A stretch of 64,000 nt of DNA from Perca fluviatilis (GCF_010015445.1 NC_053134.1:3071620-3135619), one strand, 5' to 3'; positions 1-11,602 are shown, counted from the stretch's first letter. Translations and numbers: made by a program. The notes: a model not told the origin generated them from the sequence alone.

Positions 1-927
1 ATAAAAATGAATAGTTAGTTGCAGTTCTATTAGCCATTTAAACAGCTTATGTATTATAAATATCAAGACTTTTCGGATATTCATTCGTTGGGTAGGTATT
101 TGATTTTTAATTTTGGGATTTGTTTTTGTTTTTCTTTCAATACCGTAATAAAGTTAAGACAGATTCAACTTCTGACGCCATGTGACCGGCGCTCAGACTT
201 GTGTTTTGAGGCGGTGCGAGAGTCCCGTACAGGAAACAGGAAACAGGAAACATCACTGCCTCCATCTCTGCCACGAGAACGTTTTAAAAACACCAAACAC
301 AGGCTCTGAACTGCCCCGGGAGTTTGGGGAACAGCTGACTGCTTCCTCAGTCCCTCCGTCTCTTTTTCTTTCGCTCTTTCTCCGGGAAAAATGGAGCTGC
401 CTTCAAGAGCGGTCGGAAACGTAGAGATCTGTAAACAATCTGACGGAAAAAAGCAACTGTGAAATATAAAGTCTTCCTGTGCTACATTGGGGGGGTTAAA
501 GAACACAACAGGACGCCACACAAATGGGCCGTTTAAGTGACGCTCCCCCTGCAGAGAATCCCTTTTGTCGGTCTGAACGTGCCATGAAGCCATGTTGTCT
601 TTTTTTCGGAATAAAGGGCAATCAAACAATATTTGTATGCATGTATATCTACTCACTGTCAGATACACGATGGAGCAGCAAAAATGTGATTAAAAATCGA
701 TGCAGCAGAACCAGAAATAATATCTTTTCTTCACACATTCTTCATCCTTCCCAAAACCTGGCGCCTACATTACCCACAATGCAACCCTGCCCTTAAGTAG
801 CCTGCTAAGACACGCAGACCTCTACAATGATTTCAAAGCACAGAATTCAGCAGCATTCGGTTTTTCACGCTTCAACAAACAAGCTCAATCTAACGCACAA
901 CCAGCTCGCACGTGCTCCGAGAACCTG
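1..927. other. No gene recognised (left edge)
   Basis: I see no splice-bounded exon, transposon end or tandem array here. Open frames of up to 167 codons exist on the minus strand but show no domain, no codon periodicity I can recognise and no splice signals. The stretch is ordinary AT-rich intergenic or intronic sequence. Confidence 0.5.
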
Positions 928-929
928 AC

Positions 930-984
<55 letters not shown>
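928..984. repeat. (CA)n microsatellite
   Basis: Uninterrupted CA dinucleotides apart from one CAAACA break near 948. Confidence 0.95.
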
Positions 985-987
<3 letters not shown>

Positions 988-1144
988 GTGTCTTGCAGGC
1001 ATGTGGTGTGATGCAGAGATGGGAGGTGGGTACCATCTGGGACTTACACAACAACCTCTCTGCCTCACAGCTTCCATCGACACACATTTCATTCAGTTAG
1101 ATCATGTTGAAAGACTGACTGGAAATACTACTAACATATTATAG

Positions 1145-1332
1145 ATTCAGATTATTTTCATTGTGGATTAATCTGTGGATTATTTCCTGGATGAATGGAT
1201 TAGTTGTTTGGTCTCTAAAATGTCAGAACATGGTGAAAAATGTGGATCAGTGTTTCTACAAAAAGCCCAAGATGATGTCCTCTAATGTCTTGTTTTGTCC
1301 CCAACTCAAAAATATTCAGTTTACTGTCCCAG
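1145..1332 (+). mobile_element. Left part of a palindromic MITE-like repeat
   Basis: The stretch around GGTCTCTAAAATGTCAGAA followed by CTCAAAAATATTCAGTTTAC matches the more complete copy at 20206-20478. Here the element runs into a minisatellite grown from its own interior, so its right half is absent. Confidence 0.6.
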
Positions 1333-1736
1333 AGGAGAGAAGACACTAGAACAATATTCATATTTAACAAGAGGAGAGAAGACACTAGAACAATATTCAT
1401 ATTTAACAAGAGGAGAGAAGACACTAGAACAATATTCATATTTAACAAGAGGAGAGAAGACACTAGAACAATATTCATATTTAACAAGAGGAGAGAAGAC
1501 ACTAGAACAATATTCATATTTAACAAGAGGAGAGAAGACACTAGAACAATATTCATATTTAACAAGAGGAGAGAAGACACTAGAACAATATTCATATTTA
1601 ACAAGAGGAGAGAAGACACTAGAACAATATTCATATTTAACAAGAGGAGAGAAGACACTAGAACAATATTCATATTTAACAAGAGGAGAGAAGACACTAG
1701 AACAATATTCATATTTAACAAGAGGAGAGAAGACAC

Positions 1737-1740
<4 letters not shown>
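1333..1740. repeat. 39-bp minisatellite, about 10.5 copies
   Basis: The unit starts AGGAGAGAAGACACTAGAAC and ends CATATTTAACAAG. Copies are nearly identical, which implies recent expansion. Because 39 is divisible by 3, long repetitive frames stay open on both strands; these are not genes. A single unexpanded unit sits inside the related MITE near 20310-20360. Confidence 0.95.
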
Positions 1741-1774
<34 letters not shown>

Positions 1775-1957
1775 CACAAAGACGGACAGACAGACAGTGA
1801 ACAGACAGAGACAGAAGGAGAGTGAACAGACACACAGACAGACACACAGACAGACAGACAGACAGACACACACACACACACAGACAGACAGACAGACAGA
1901 CAGACACAGACAGACAGACAGACACACAGACAGACACACAGACAGACAGACACACAG
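1738..1957. repeat. (GACA)n / (CAGA)n microsatellite
   Basis: GACA tetranucleotides with CA interruptions abut the 39-bp array directly. The last partial 39-mer ends in CTAGA and merges into the first CAGA unit. Confidence 0.95.
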
Positions 1958-3335
1958 CAACCCATCTGTCAGCGTTCACATCTGTGTTTTGGTTTGCACC
2001 GGAGCTTCCTCCAGATTGCTTCCACCTCCCACAATGCATCTGTGGGGACGACACCTCAGACTATTAAGAGGATCGTGGGAGTGTTGGCGCTGACACCTCG
2101 CAGCCGAGACGTGCAGACATTCAGTGTGATTAATATTCTGAATATATTTCTCCTATAAATAAAAGTCTGCACACTGTGAATCAGCCGGTGTCCCAAAACG
2201 CTCACGTACTATTAACTTGGATGCTGTTACACAAGACATTACTATACTCTTCTGTTTATTACAAATATAAACTGATGCCAGACTGACAAAAGTTTAACAA
2301 ACAGCAGGGGCGATTCTAGGATCTGACCTTTGGGGGTGCTCAGCCCCTAATGAAAAGTTGATAGCAGTTAAGCTAGGGGGGTTCGGGGGCATGCTTCCGT
2401 AAGATTTTTTTGTTTTTTAAACCCTTAAATCATGACTTCTTGTGAGTTTTGGGGAAAGAAATCGACAGATTGAGACATCCAATTATGACAAACTATCAAC
2501 AGATTCAAGGCATCTGCTGTGAAAAAAGATGGAAACTACAAAGCATGATTATTGCAGCACACATACCCAGGGCGTGTTGGACCCGGGGGTGGGGAAAGGG
2601 GACTGAAAAATATGCTAGAATTCATAGCTTTGGCTGTGTTGAATTGACGGGGGGAGACCCCCCTCGACGCCCCCATATTCAAAATAGGGAATAAAACTGT
2701 ACAACTTGTATTGATAAAGCTGTACCCGTCCTTGCCCTCCCCTGAATATGTATACCTACTCCTAAAACTACTAATGCCATGTAATGAGTAAGCAAGAATC
2801 AGTGAAAGTTGACACATTATACTTCATAAATACTTCAACAAAGTGCCATTTATTAATACACTAAAAATGTATACTCCTAATTAATCATAAAACAAGCTAT
2901 ATATACAGTACAGGCCAAAAGTTTGGACACCTTCTCATTCAATGTGTTTCTTTATTTTCATGACTATTTACATTGTAGATTCATCAAAACTATGAATGAA
3001 CACATATGGAATTATGTACTTAACAAAAAGTGTGAAATAACTGAAAACATGTCTTATTTTTAGATTCTTCCAAGTAGCCACCCTTTGCTTTTTGATAACT
3101 CTGCAAACCCTTGGTGTTCTCTCAATGAGCTTCATGAGAGGTAGTCACCTGAAATGGTTTTACCTTCACAGGTGTGCTTTGTCAGGGTTGAAGTGGAATT
3201 GTATTCCTTATTAATAAAAAACAAAGGGTGGCTACTTTGAGGAATCTAAAATATAAAACATGTTGCCTATTTCACACTTTTTCCCATATGTGTTCATTCA
3301 TAGTTTTGATGCCTTCAGTGAGAATCTACAATGTA

Positions 3336-4950
3336 CAGTGCCTTCATGAAAGTTTATTGGCCCCCCTTGAACTTTTCATCGCTTTTTTTGCCACATGTTC
3401 AGGCCTCAAACATAAAGATATAAAACTGTATTTTTTGTGAAGAATCAACAAAAATGTGGGACACAATCATGAAGTGGAACGAATTTTATTGAATATTTCT
3501 TTTAGTGCAAAATTATTCGGCCCCCTTAAGTTAATACTTTGTAGCGCCACCTTTTGCTGCGATTACAGCTGCGAAATGTACGGCTTGGGGTATGTCTCTA
3601 TCAGTTTTGCACATCGAGAGACTGACATTTTTGCCCATTCCTCCTTGCAAAACAGCTCAAGCTCAGTGAGGTTGGATGGAGAGCATTTGTGAACAGCAGA
3701 GTTTTCAGTTCTTTCCACAGATTCTCGATTGAATTCAGGTCTGGACTTTGACTTGGCCATTCTAACACCTGGATATGTTTATTTGTGAACCATTCCATTG
3801 TAGATTTTGCTTTATGTTTTGGATCATTGTCTTGTTGGAAGACAAATCTCCGTCCCAGTCTCAGGTCTTTTGCAGACTCCATCAGGTTTTCTTCCAGAAT
3901 GGTCCTGTATTTGGGTCCATCCATCTTACCATCAATTTTAACCATCTTCCCTGTCCCTGCTGAAGAAAAGCAGGCCCAAACCATGATGCTGCCACCACCA
4001 TGTTTGACAGTGGGGATGGTGTGTTCAAGGGTGATGAGCTGTGTTGCTTTTACGCCAAACATAACGTTTTGCATTGTTGCCAAAGTTCGATTTTGGTTTC
4101 ATCTGACCACAGCACCTTCTTCCACATGTTTGGTGTGTCTCCCAGGTGGCTTTTGGCAGACTTTAAACGACACTTTTTATGGATATCTTTAAGAAATGGC
4201 TTTCTTCTTGCCACTCTTCCATAAAGGCCAGATTTGTGCAGTATACGACTGATTGTTGTCCTATGGACAGAGTCTCCCACCTCAGCTGTAGATCTCTGCA
4301 GTTCATCCAGAGTGATCATGGGCCTCTTGGCTGCATCTCTGATCAGTCTTCTCCTTGTATGAGCTGAAAGTTTAGAGGGCGGCCGGGTCTTCGTAGATTT
4401 GTAGTGGTTTGATACTCCTTCCATTTCAATATTATCGCTTGCACAGTGCTCCTTGGGATGTTTAAAAGCTTGGGAAATCTTTTTGTATCCAAATCCGGCT
4501 TTAAACTTCTCCCCAACAGTATCTCGGACCTGCCTGGTGTGTTCCTTGTTCTTCATGATGCTCTCCTGCGCTTTACACGGACCTCTGAGACTATCACAGA
4601 GCAGGTGCATTTATAGGAGACTTGATTACACACAGCTAGATTCTATTTATCATCATTAGTCATTTAGGTCAACATTGGATCATTCAGAGATCCTCACTGA
4701 ACTTCTTGGGAGAGAGTTTGCTGCACTGAAAGTAAAAGGGGCTGAATAATTTTGCACGCCCACTTTTTCAGTTTTTTATTTGTTAAAAAAGTTTGAAATA
4801 GCCAATGAATTTCATTCCACTTCATAATTGGGACCCACTTGTTGTTGATTCTTCACAAAAAATTACAGTTTTATATCTTTATGTTTGAGGCCTGAAATGT
4901 GGCAAAAGGTCGAAAAGTTCAAGGGGGCCGAATACTTTCGCAAGGCACTG
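3336..4950 (-). mobile_element. Tc1/mariner element (DD34E), copy 1
   Basis: The ends are CAGTGCCTTCATGAAAG at the left and CTTTCGCAAGGCACTG at the right, flanked by TA at 3334-3335 and 4951-4952. At 1615 bp it matches the size of copy 2 (11704-13318). The two are very similar throughout and in opposite orientation, which points to fairly recent mobility of this family. Confidence 0.95.
3531..4556 (-). pseudogene. Tc1 transposase, frameshifted
   Basis: This frame once encoded the DDE transposase that cuts and pastes the surrounding element. Starting at MKNKEHTRQVRDTV, the reading contains a helix-turn-helix-like N-terminal region, the WSDETK motif (first catalytic Asp), [12 protein letters not shown] (second Asp) and [15 protein letters not shown] (catalytic Glu), with the 34-residue D-to-E spacing typical of Tc1. 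The frame is broken at several places: in the N-terminal third, just after WSDETKIEL, before the [11 protein letters not shown] block, and again after WKELK. The original stop corresponds to 3531-3533. It cannot give a full transposase as read. Confidence 0.92.
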
Positions 4951-5921
4951 TAAATAGTCATGAAAATAAAAAGGAAACGCATTGAATGAGAAGGTGTGTT
5001 CAAACTTTTGGCCTGTACTGTATATGTAGCTTGCTTTATGATTATCATTTCGAGAGGCCCTATGCTATAATTTGAAGAGGTCTATTATGATTTTTTGTCT
5101 GCCAATGCAGATAGAAAAGCTACAATTCTCATTAAGAACGTTTGCATGATGTGCATGATGTGCAACGTTTTAATAGGCTACTAATGCAATCATACAGTAA
5201 AGCATGCCTACTTTTTTATTGTTGTAGTGTTATCATCAACAGTTTGTCCACCACTCAGTTTTATCAAGGGGGTTAAGTGTTTTAAGGGGAGTTGTGCTTA
5301 GCCTACCGCAGGTTGTAGCCTCACTCCCTCATCTCTGTCCCTCTCCTCCTAAAGTCTCCTCCTCACTGTGCAGGTCACTGTAGCCGATACCAGCACCGCT
5401 ATCATCGGCCACGGGAGCTGATGAAGGTCCTGCTACTCCGAAAACATGTCTTTTCGCTTTTTCTTCTATTTGAGCCGCTTGGGTAACTTTTTTTTTCATT
5501 TTGGCGTTTAGACCATTGACCAAAAGAAAGGTTTAGAACTTCGTCTTGCTCCGTCTCTGTGTACTTCCCATTTCTCCTGTCACCGTGTGTTTATCTTTGG
5601 CGCTGGCCGTACTGTGGGACGGACTAGTCCATTTCATTGTGAAGAGTGGGGGTGTTGACCTCTCTGAGCAAGCAGGGCGCCTGCAGCTGCTGGGGGCGCT
5701 GATCTGCCAATTCCCCACACAGTGAAGTGATAGAAAACAGAAAAACGCTTTGCGGCACAGAGGATTATTTATTTTTTAAGTTAAGTGGCTGCCCGGTTCG
5801 CCCGTGCCAAAAACCGCCACTAGTTTGAGCACTAAACGATTTCACATTATCACAATAAGGACTTTATTTTCAGGGGTGCTGAGATGATTTAAAATAGCCT
5901 AGCGCCGCCTATGACAAACAG

Positions 5922-6300
5922 TATGTAAAAAAAAGTATATGGCTCAATAATTTGGTTATTAATTGAAAGCAACACAAAGAGTCTGCAGCTAAGCTAGCAG
6001 CTGTACTTACACACAGTGGTGCGTTGAGCTAAATGTATGTTTGCTATCTCAGTTTAGCATGTTAGCATTCTTCTATGAAGAAGATTAATGGAGAAAAGAA
6101 TTGCCAAAATTATCGACAGCACATTATTTTCACTGGTTGTAGCCAGAGAGTATAATATGAAAAACAGACGATGAATTTGATTCCTCATTTGTGTGACAAA
6201 GTGTCCATTAATCAACCGAAAATGCTGTGATTTTAGCGTCAGCATGCTGCCATTTTTAACTGTGTTATCGAGTCATTTTTACAGAGTAAACACAGTACAC
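5922..6300. other. No gene recognised
   Basis: AT-rich sequence between the hAT element and a MITE fragment. No splice-bounded frame is visible. Confidence 0.4.
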
Positions 6301-6303
6301 ACT

Positions 6304-6425
6304 AGGGCTGGGCAATATATTTATATTATATCGATATGGTGATATGAGACTAGATATCGTCTTAGATTTTGGATATCGTAATATCTTAATATGACATAAG
6401 TGTCATATTACCTATTCTCATTACA
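6304..6425 (+). mobile_element. MITE fragment with GGGCTGGGCAATAT end
   Basis: AGGGCTGGGCAATATATT followed by repeated ATCGATAT/GATATCG motifs is a dispersed fish repeat end that I recognise. The right half is missing. Confidence 0.6.
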
Positions 6426-6574
6426 AGTTCCCTTCTACTACAATTCCAGTTATTCTATTATTTCCTTTTGCCCTTGTCCATCTATATCCCTTCAGATCAT
6501 TACTTATCCATTCCATTGTGTGTATATTTTTTGGGAAGGAATTATTTTGCCGCTACAATATTGATCCCTACGTG

Positions 6575-6690
6575 TTTTTTGTCTTATTTTTTTATTTTTT
6601 TTTTTTCCTTGAGCTGGCCTGGTCCACACACACACACATTTTCTTTGCTCCATGCTTAACCACAGCTGCACACCACCAAACACACAACAA

Positions 6691-6761
<71 letters not shown>

Positions 6762-6927
6762 ACACACACACACACACACACACTCAGCTAAGATCAGAAC
6801 AGACTATTTTCCTCAACAAATGGCTTTCCTTGGTTTTGACAGTGGTGATTTATATTTCATAAACAGAGGGGGCCCTGACACCTCCTTATGGCTGTTTGTG
6901 GTTTCTTAATAGTTTATAGTTTGGAGA

Positions 6928-6978
<51 letters not shown>

Positions 6979-7048
6979 CACACAAAATGTGTTCGCAAAG
7001 CGCACGCACACAAAAAAACAAAAAAAAACAAAAAAAAAAAAAAACACA
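6575..7048. repeat. Poly-T, poly-A and (CA)n low-complexity cluster
   Basis: T-rich run at about 6585-6606, poly-A at 6692-6731, CA arrays at 6732-6783 and 6935-6985, and a second A-rich run at 7012-7045. The cysteine- or phenylalanine-rich frames across it are repeat artefacts. Confidence 0.9.
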
Positions 7049-7169
7049 CACAAAAACGAATTTGCTTGCTTAACCACGTACATTGCTTTCCCCTCTTTCC
7101 TTCCCTTACACACAAGGGTGGCTTCATTAGAGTTATTAAGGTTGATGTTCAAAGTATTCTCAGAAGGTG

Positions 7170-7902
7170 AACCGTTCTCTCTGTCTCTCCTGTCTCTCTC
7201 TGTCTCTCTCTCTGTCTCTCTCTGTCTCTCTCTCTGTCTCTCTGGCTTTCTACTCTCTCTCGTCTTCTGTCTCTCTCTCTGTCTGTTCTCTCTCTGTCTC
7301 TCTGTCTCTCTCCTCTTCTCTCTCTCTGTCTCTCTCTCTGTCTCTCTCTCTCTCTCCTCACTATATGTGTGTTTATATATATGTGATATATGTATATATA
7401 TGTATGTTAGTATATGTATATGATATTAATGTATGTATTATATATGTTGTTATATGTGATGTATATATGTTATATATATATATATATATATATATGTATT
7501 AATAATATTGTATATTATATATGTATGTGATATATATATGTGTAATAATGTATGTTTAATATTAATAATATGTAAATATATAGTGTTAATGTATGTATAG
7601 GTTTTATGTATGTGTGTATATATATATGTATGTGCGTGTATAATAATGGTTAGCGTATTGTATATGTATGTGATATGTGTGTATGTTTGTGTATGTATTA
7701 ATGTATATATATATATAATATATGGTGTATGTATATATGTATGTATATGATGTATATAATGTATAGTATTATAGGTGTATGTATGTATATGTGTATGAGT
7801 GTATGTAATGTGATTAATGTATGTGATGTATATATATGTATTATATGTGGGGTAATGGTATATGTATGTGTATGTACGTGTATGTCTCTCTCTGTCTCTC
7901 TG

Positions 7903-7933
<31 letters not shown>

Positions 7934-7936
7934 CTG

Positions 7937-8012
<76 letters not shown>

Positions 8013-8023
8013 GTCTCTCTCTC

Positions 8024-8101
<78 letters not shown>
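7170..8101. repeat. Compound array: (TCTC)n, (TATG/TATA)n, (TC)n
   Basis: CT-rich from 7175 to 7360, TA/TG-rich from about 7364 to 7880, then CT-rich to 8101. The middle block alternates purine and pyrimidine. Confidence 0.95.
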
Positions 8102-8104
<3 letters not shown>

Positions 8105-8213
8105 TTATCAACCAGCACGCCTCTGTCTGCTTGTTTCTGTCTCAAAGTCAGTCTGAAGGCCGCTGCTGTTTATCTAAGAGTTATACAACCATCCATTGTG
8201 TAGGTAAGTGTGT

Positions 8214-8215
<2 letters not shown>

Positions 8216-8261
<46 letters not shown>
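8216..8261. repeat. (CA)n microsatellite
   Basis: Pure CA run after TGTCT. Confidence 0.95.
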
Positions 8262-8262
<1 letters not shown>

Positions 8263-8562
8263 TTAGTGTTTCCATGGCAACAGCGAGTGCAGCATCTCTC
8301 CTCTGGCGCTGTATCTGCAGAGCATTCTCCAGCTCCTCCTCATCCTCCTCCTCATCATCATCATTGTCTCTTACTGTCAGTTTGATCTGACCTCCGACCT
8401 CAAGTGATGGTATCAGCAGCTGCCAGAAACCGTCTTCAGCCGCTGGTCTGTCGAACTGAGGCTCTCAGATTTAAAACCACATGTCAGGAGTCTGACGACG
8501 CTACTAAAGTAAACATCAAACATCTCATCCAGCTGCTGATGGGTTTTTACTGCATCACAACA

Positions 8563-8652
8563 GGGCTGAGCCTCAACTAAAGAAACTCTTAGTCGACTAA
8601 CGCTCGTATGATTTTATCGGCTAATCCATTAGTTGATTTAAATCGGACAGAT
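8563..8652 (+). mobile_element. Fragment of a TAGTCGACTAA-type MITE
   Basis: CTCTTAGTCGACTAAC, then CTAATCCATTAGTTGATTTA and GGACAGATCTGT, match the left half of the MITE at 51303-51605. The right half is replaced by the adjoining GT array. Confidence 0.65.
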
Positions 8653-8654
8653 CT

Positions 8655-8698
8655 GTGTGTGTGTGTGTGTGTCTGTGTGTCTGTGTGTCTGTGTGTGT

Positions 8699-8731
<33 letters not shown>

Positions 8732-8854
8732 GTGTTGTGTGCTGTGTCTGTGTCTGTGTCTGTCCGTGTCTGTGTGTGTGTGTCTGTGTGTGCATCTGTG
8801 TGTGTCTGTGTGGTATGTCTTTGTGTATGTGTCTGTGTTGTGTGTGTGTGTGTG

Positions 8855-8887
<33 letters not shown>

Positions 8888-8916
8888 GTGGTTGTGTGTG
8901 TGTGTGTGTGTGTGTG

Positions 8917-8950
<34 letters not shown>

Positions 8951-9006
8951 ATCTGTGTGTGTCTGTGTGTGCATCTGTGTGTGTCTGTGTGTGTGTCTTT
9001 GTGTAT

Positions 9007-9097
<91 letters not shown>

Positions 9098-9149
9098 GTT
9101 TGTGTGTGTGTGTCTCTGTGTGTGTGTGTGTGTCTGTTTGTGTGTGTGT

Positions 9150-9219
<70 letters not shown>
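8655..9219. repeat. (GT)n array with TCTG interruptions
   Basis: About 565 bp of GT with regular CTGTGT and GTTGTG variants. Six-frame open frames here are Cys-Val or His-Thr homopolymers, not proteins. Confidence 0.97.
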
Positions 9220-9221
<2 letters not shown>

Positions 9222-9289
9222 ACCTCTGCTCTCTGTCAACATGCAGAGAGGACCGATAAGCTTGCCCTTACTCTCAGCCACCGTTTGAT

Positions 9290-9372
9290 TTTACGTGAAC
9301 CAATACTCGGTAGTACCGATGCGACTCGGTCGGTACCGGTAAAAGTACCGGGTTCGGTACCCAGCCCCACCT
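9290..9372 (+). mobile_element. Dispersed repeat fragment with GGTACCGGT motifs
   Basis: Alternating ACCGAT/GGTACCGG/GTACCGGG motifs ending CCCAGCCC resemble a fish MITE end. No paired terminus is visible. Confidence 0.35.
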
Positions 9373-9467
9373 ACCGGTGAGTCAACAAGTACATTTTGGA
9401 CACATGATGGCAGAGTGCATTCACCTTTTTTTTTTCTCCACATGCAATTAGGGAGCAGAATACTCAC

Positions 9468-9769
9468 CACGGTAACCAGATGGCGTGCAGAGACCACAGC
9501 GTGCTCCGGCCGCACCTCGTGATGCGGTCGAGCCAGCAGGTCGAGGGTTCGCCGGCCGCCGGGCTCCTGGCGAAACCGAGACGCCAACAGGGCGGCTGGC
9601 GTCACGCTGGCTAACCTGGCGGCGTGCGGACGGTGCAGGTGGCGGTGGCGGTGGCGGTGGTGGTGGAGGGGGTGGGGGGACTCGGGAAGGTTTTCGGCGC
9701 CGTTCTGTGGGTTCGCGTCTGAGCGGTGGGAAGGGAAGAGACGGAGCTCGTGGTCCCCAGAAGACGATT
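9468..9769 (-). CDS. Probable second coding exon of a secreted-protein gene
   Basis: On the minus strand a long pyrimidine tract ending CTTCCTCTCTCAG precedes 9769, and the strong donor GTGAGTATT follows 9468. These bound a 302-nt exon. The open frame uses two bases to finish a split codon, then 100 codons, beginning SSSGDHELRLFPSH and ending SARHLVTV. It is GC-rich, unlike its surroundings, with a His/Arg-rich stretch (HHHRHRHRHLHRPH) and basic RRTLDLLARP. The incoming phase (1) fits the outgoing phase of the signal-peptide exon at 21115-21196; joined, the split codon becomes GAA (Glu). I do not recognise the family. A secreted or type I membrane protein is the inference. Later exons would lie left of 9467 and I could not find them. 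Confidence 0.5.
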
Positions 9770-9929
9770 CTGAGAGAGGAAGAAGGAGGAAGAGGATGTG
9801 AGGTGGGATGAAGATGGAGGACAAATGTTTTATAACTTTATTACTATAAACGTTTCCCAAAGCGAGACAGTCGTCGGGACGTTCGCTAGGTTGGGTTTCT
9901 TTCACACCTGAGCTGTTTGGTCCGTTTAA

Positions 9930-11044
9930 AAAGGTCCCATGGCATGAAAATGTCATTTTATGAGGTTTTTTTTAACATTAATATGAGTCCCCCCCCAGCC
10001 TGCCTATGGCCCCCCAGTGGCTAGAAATGGTGATAGGTGTAAACCGAGCCCTGGGTATCCTGCTCTGCCTTTGAGAAAATGAAAGCTCAGATGGACCAAT
10101 CAGGAATCTTCTCATTATGAGGTCATAAGGAGTAGGGTTACCTGCCCTTTCTCTGCTTTGCCCGCCCAGAGAATTTGGCCCCCCCATGAGAGATAGAGAG
10201 ACATCATGGCTTGCCCCCCCCCCCTCCCCCCCCAACTTCAGATACAGTATTAGGGGACATTAAGGTTATATAAAAGAGACTTCAGATACAGTATTAGGGG
10301 ACCACTAAGGTCTATATAAAAGAGACTTCAGATACAGTATTAGGGGACCACTAAGGTCTATATAAAAGAGACTTCAGATACATAGTATTAGGGGACCACT
10401 AAGGTCTATATAAAAGAGACTTCAGATACAGTATTAGGGACCACTAAGGTTATACTATATAAAAGAGACTTCAGATACAGTATTAGGGGACCACTAAGGT
10501 CTATGTAAAAGAGACTTCAGATACAGTATTAGGGGACCACTAAGGTCTATATAAAAGAGACTTCAGATACAGTATTAGGGGACCACTAAGGCCTATATAA
10601 AAGAGACTTCAGATACAGTATTAGGGGACCACTAAGGTCTATATAAAAGAGACTTCAGATACAGTATTAGGGGACCACTAAGGCCTATATAAAAGAGACT
10701 TCAGATACAGTATTAGGGGACCACTAAGGTCTATATAAAAGAGACTTCAGATACAGTATTAGGGGACCACTAAGGACTATAAAAGAGACTTCAGATACAG
10801 TATTAGGGGACCACTAAGGTCTATATAAAAGAGACTTCAGATACAGTATTAGGGGACCACTAAGGTCTATATAAAAGAGACTTCAGATACAGTATTAGGG
10901 GACCACTAAGGTCTATATAAAAGAGACTTCAGATACAGTATTAGGGGACCACTAAGGCCTATATAAAAGAGACTTCAGATACAGTATTAGGGGACCACTA
11001 AGGTCTATATAAAAGCATCCAAAGAGCACCATGTCATGGGACCT
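9930..11044 (+). mobile_element. TTAA-type MITE enlarged by an internal minisatellite
   Basis: The ends are AAAGGTCCCATGGCATG and CATGTCATGGGACCT, with TTAA at 9926-9929 and 11045-11048, as expected for piggyBac-like insertion. The left 300 bp match, in reverse, the copy at 25168-25480. The right part has become a 46-bp tandem array. Confidence 0.8.
10236..11015. repeat. 46-bp minisatellite, about 17 copies
   Basis: The unit contains GAGACTTCAGATACAGTATT, GGGGACCACTAAGG and CTATATAAAA. A few copies vary: GTCT or GCCT before ATAT, and short deletions near 10255, 10430 and 10770. The same unit forms the array at 31408-32587 and 38138-38468. Confidence 0.97.
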
Positions 11045-11097
11045 TTAAACCGAACCCTGGAGCATTTTGTCAGGTAGTCCGGTTCGTTTTGGGTGGT

Positions 11098-11146
11098 GTA
11101 ATAATAATAATAATAATTTATACTTAATTAATCCCGCAAGGGAAAT
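11098..11146 (+). mobile_element. (AAT)n plus LINE-like tail
   Basis: TAATAATAATAAT followed by TTATACTTAATTAATCCCGC and AAGGGAAATT resembles the 3-prime tails near 22912 and 27350 (ACTTTATTGATCC type). It is a short remnant. Confidence 0.4.
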
Positions 11147-11173
11147 TTTAAAAGTTACTCAAGAGCACCTTGG

Positions 11174-11602
11174 CAGTAGCCTGACAAGCCAGACCCACAT
11201 CCAGGGCTCAATTCGAGGGGGCGGGATAAACGGTTGTCTTTCAAATTCCCTCTGCACGCAATAGGATAGCGCTCCAACCAATCAGAGCAACGCTAGTTGG
11301 TAGATTAAACTTTTGCCGTATCCGGTCGGCAAAACTCCGAACACATCTTCCCTTCTTTAAGAATGACTTCAGTGCCGTTCTTTCTTCTTTTCTCAAAGAA
11401 AAGCTGAACTCCAAGTCTTCAGAAGACCTCTGTTCACCAGCAGCAGCAGCCGCCATAAGCCCCGCCCACCGACTCTATACACGAAGTGATTGGCCTGAGT
11501 AGAATTTGTTTTTTCCAGCTCGCAAGTCCACGGAGAATGCCTAGACCCCCTTAAATTAAATTTGCTGCTGCTAGGGTGCGTCTACATTTCTAGGCTACCT
11601 CT
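11174..11602. mobile_element. MITE with TAGCCTGACAAGCCAGACCC end
   Basis: The left terminus is GTAGCCTGACAAGCCAGACC; the right end TTTCTAGGCTAC is inverted-similar. The interior holds CCAATCAGAGC and GCCCCGCCCACC, common in this family. The frame at 11241-11456 on the minus strand is incidental. Confidence 0.55.

Larger units (their letters stand above)
2906..5020. mobile_element. Tc1-like MITE interrupted by a full Tc1 element
   Basis: Terminal inverted repeats are CAGTACAGGCCAAAAGTTTG at the left and its complement at the right, with TA target sites at 2904-2905 and 5021-5022. Related copies lie at 63186 and 63637. The right arm resumes at 4953 exactly where the left arm stops at 3333, so the host MITE is intact apart from the insertion. 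Confidence 0.9.
2305..5913. mobile_element. hAT-type element, outermost of a three-level nest
   Basis: It starts CAGGGGCG and ends CGCCTATG, an imperfect inverted pair, and is flanked by exact 8-bp duplications ACAAACAG at 2297-2304 and 5914-5921. Eight-bp duplications are diagnostic of hAT. Subterminal sequence also pairs: GGGTGCTCAGCCCC at the left against GGGGTGCTGAGATG at the right. Removing the nested insert leaves about 1.5 kb, so the element is non-autonomous. Short lysine-rich minus-strand frames at 5329-5718 could be a decayed transposase N-terminus, but I cannot assign them. Confidence 0.8.

Noticed and set aside
1215..2054. 279-codon minus-strand frame with 13-residue repeats and a Cys/Val/Ser-rich part
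   Set aside because: Product of the 39-bp array and the GACA array; not a protein.
5329..5718. Lysine-rich minus-strand frames as a full hAT transposase
   Set aside because: Only two short frames separated by a stop, with no catalytic region; at most a remnant.
8267..8407. Plus-strand frame after a TTAG acceptor giving LYLQSILQLLLILLLIIIIV, like a transmembrane exon, with a GTAAGTG donor upstream at 8202
   Set aside because: The hydrophobic run comes from a CTC/ATC microsatellite, the acceptor follows a CA run rather than a pyrimidine tract, and no adjoining exon with a consistent frame was found.
8608..9380. Open frames of 200-240 codons on both strands
   Set aside because: They are Cys-Val or His-Thr readings of a GT/CA array; the same holds at 58938-59817, 62038-62537, 30735-31124, 38636-38991 and 42334-42870.
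9485..9811. Plus-strand 108-codon Gly-rich frame
   Set aside because: It is the antisense of the better supported minus-strand exon, which has both splice sites; poly-Gly results from the His-codon repeat.
10236..11015. Regular repeats resembling a CRISPR array
   Set aside because: The 46-bp units are contiguous with no unique spacers, and the genome is eukaryotic. The same applies to the other arrays.
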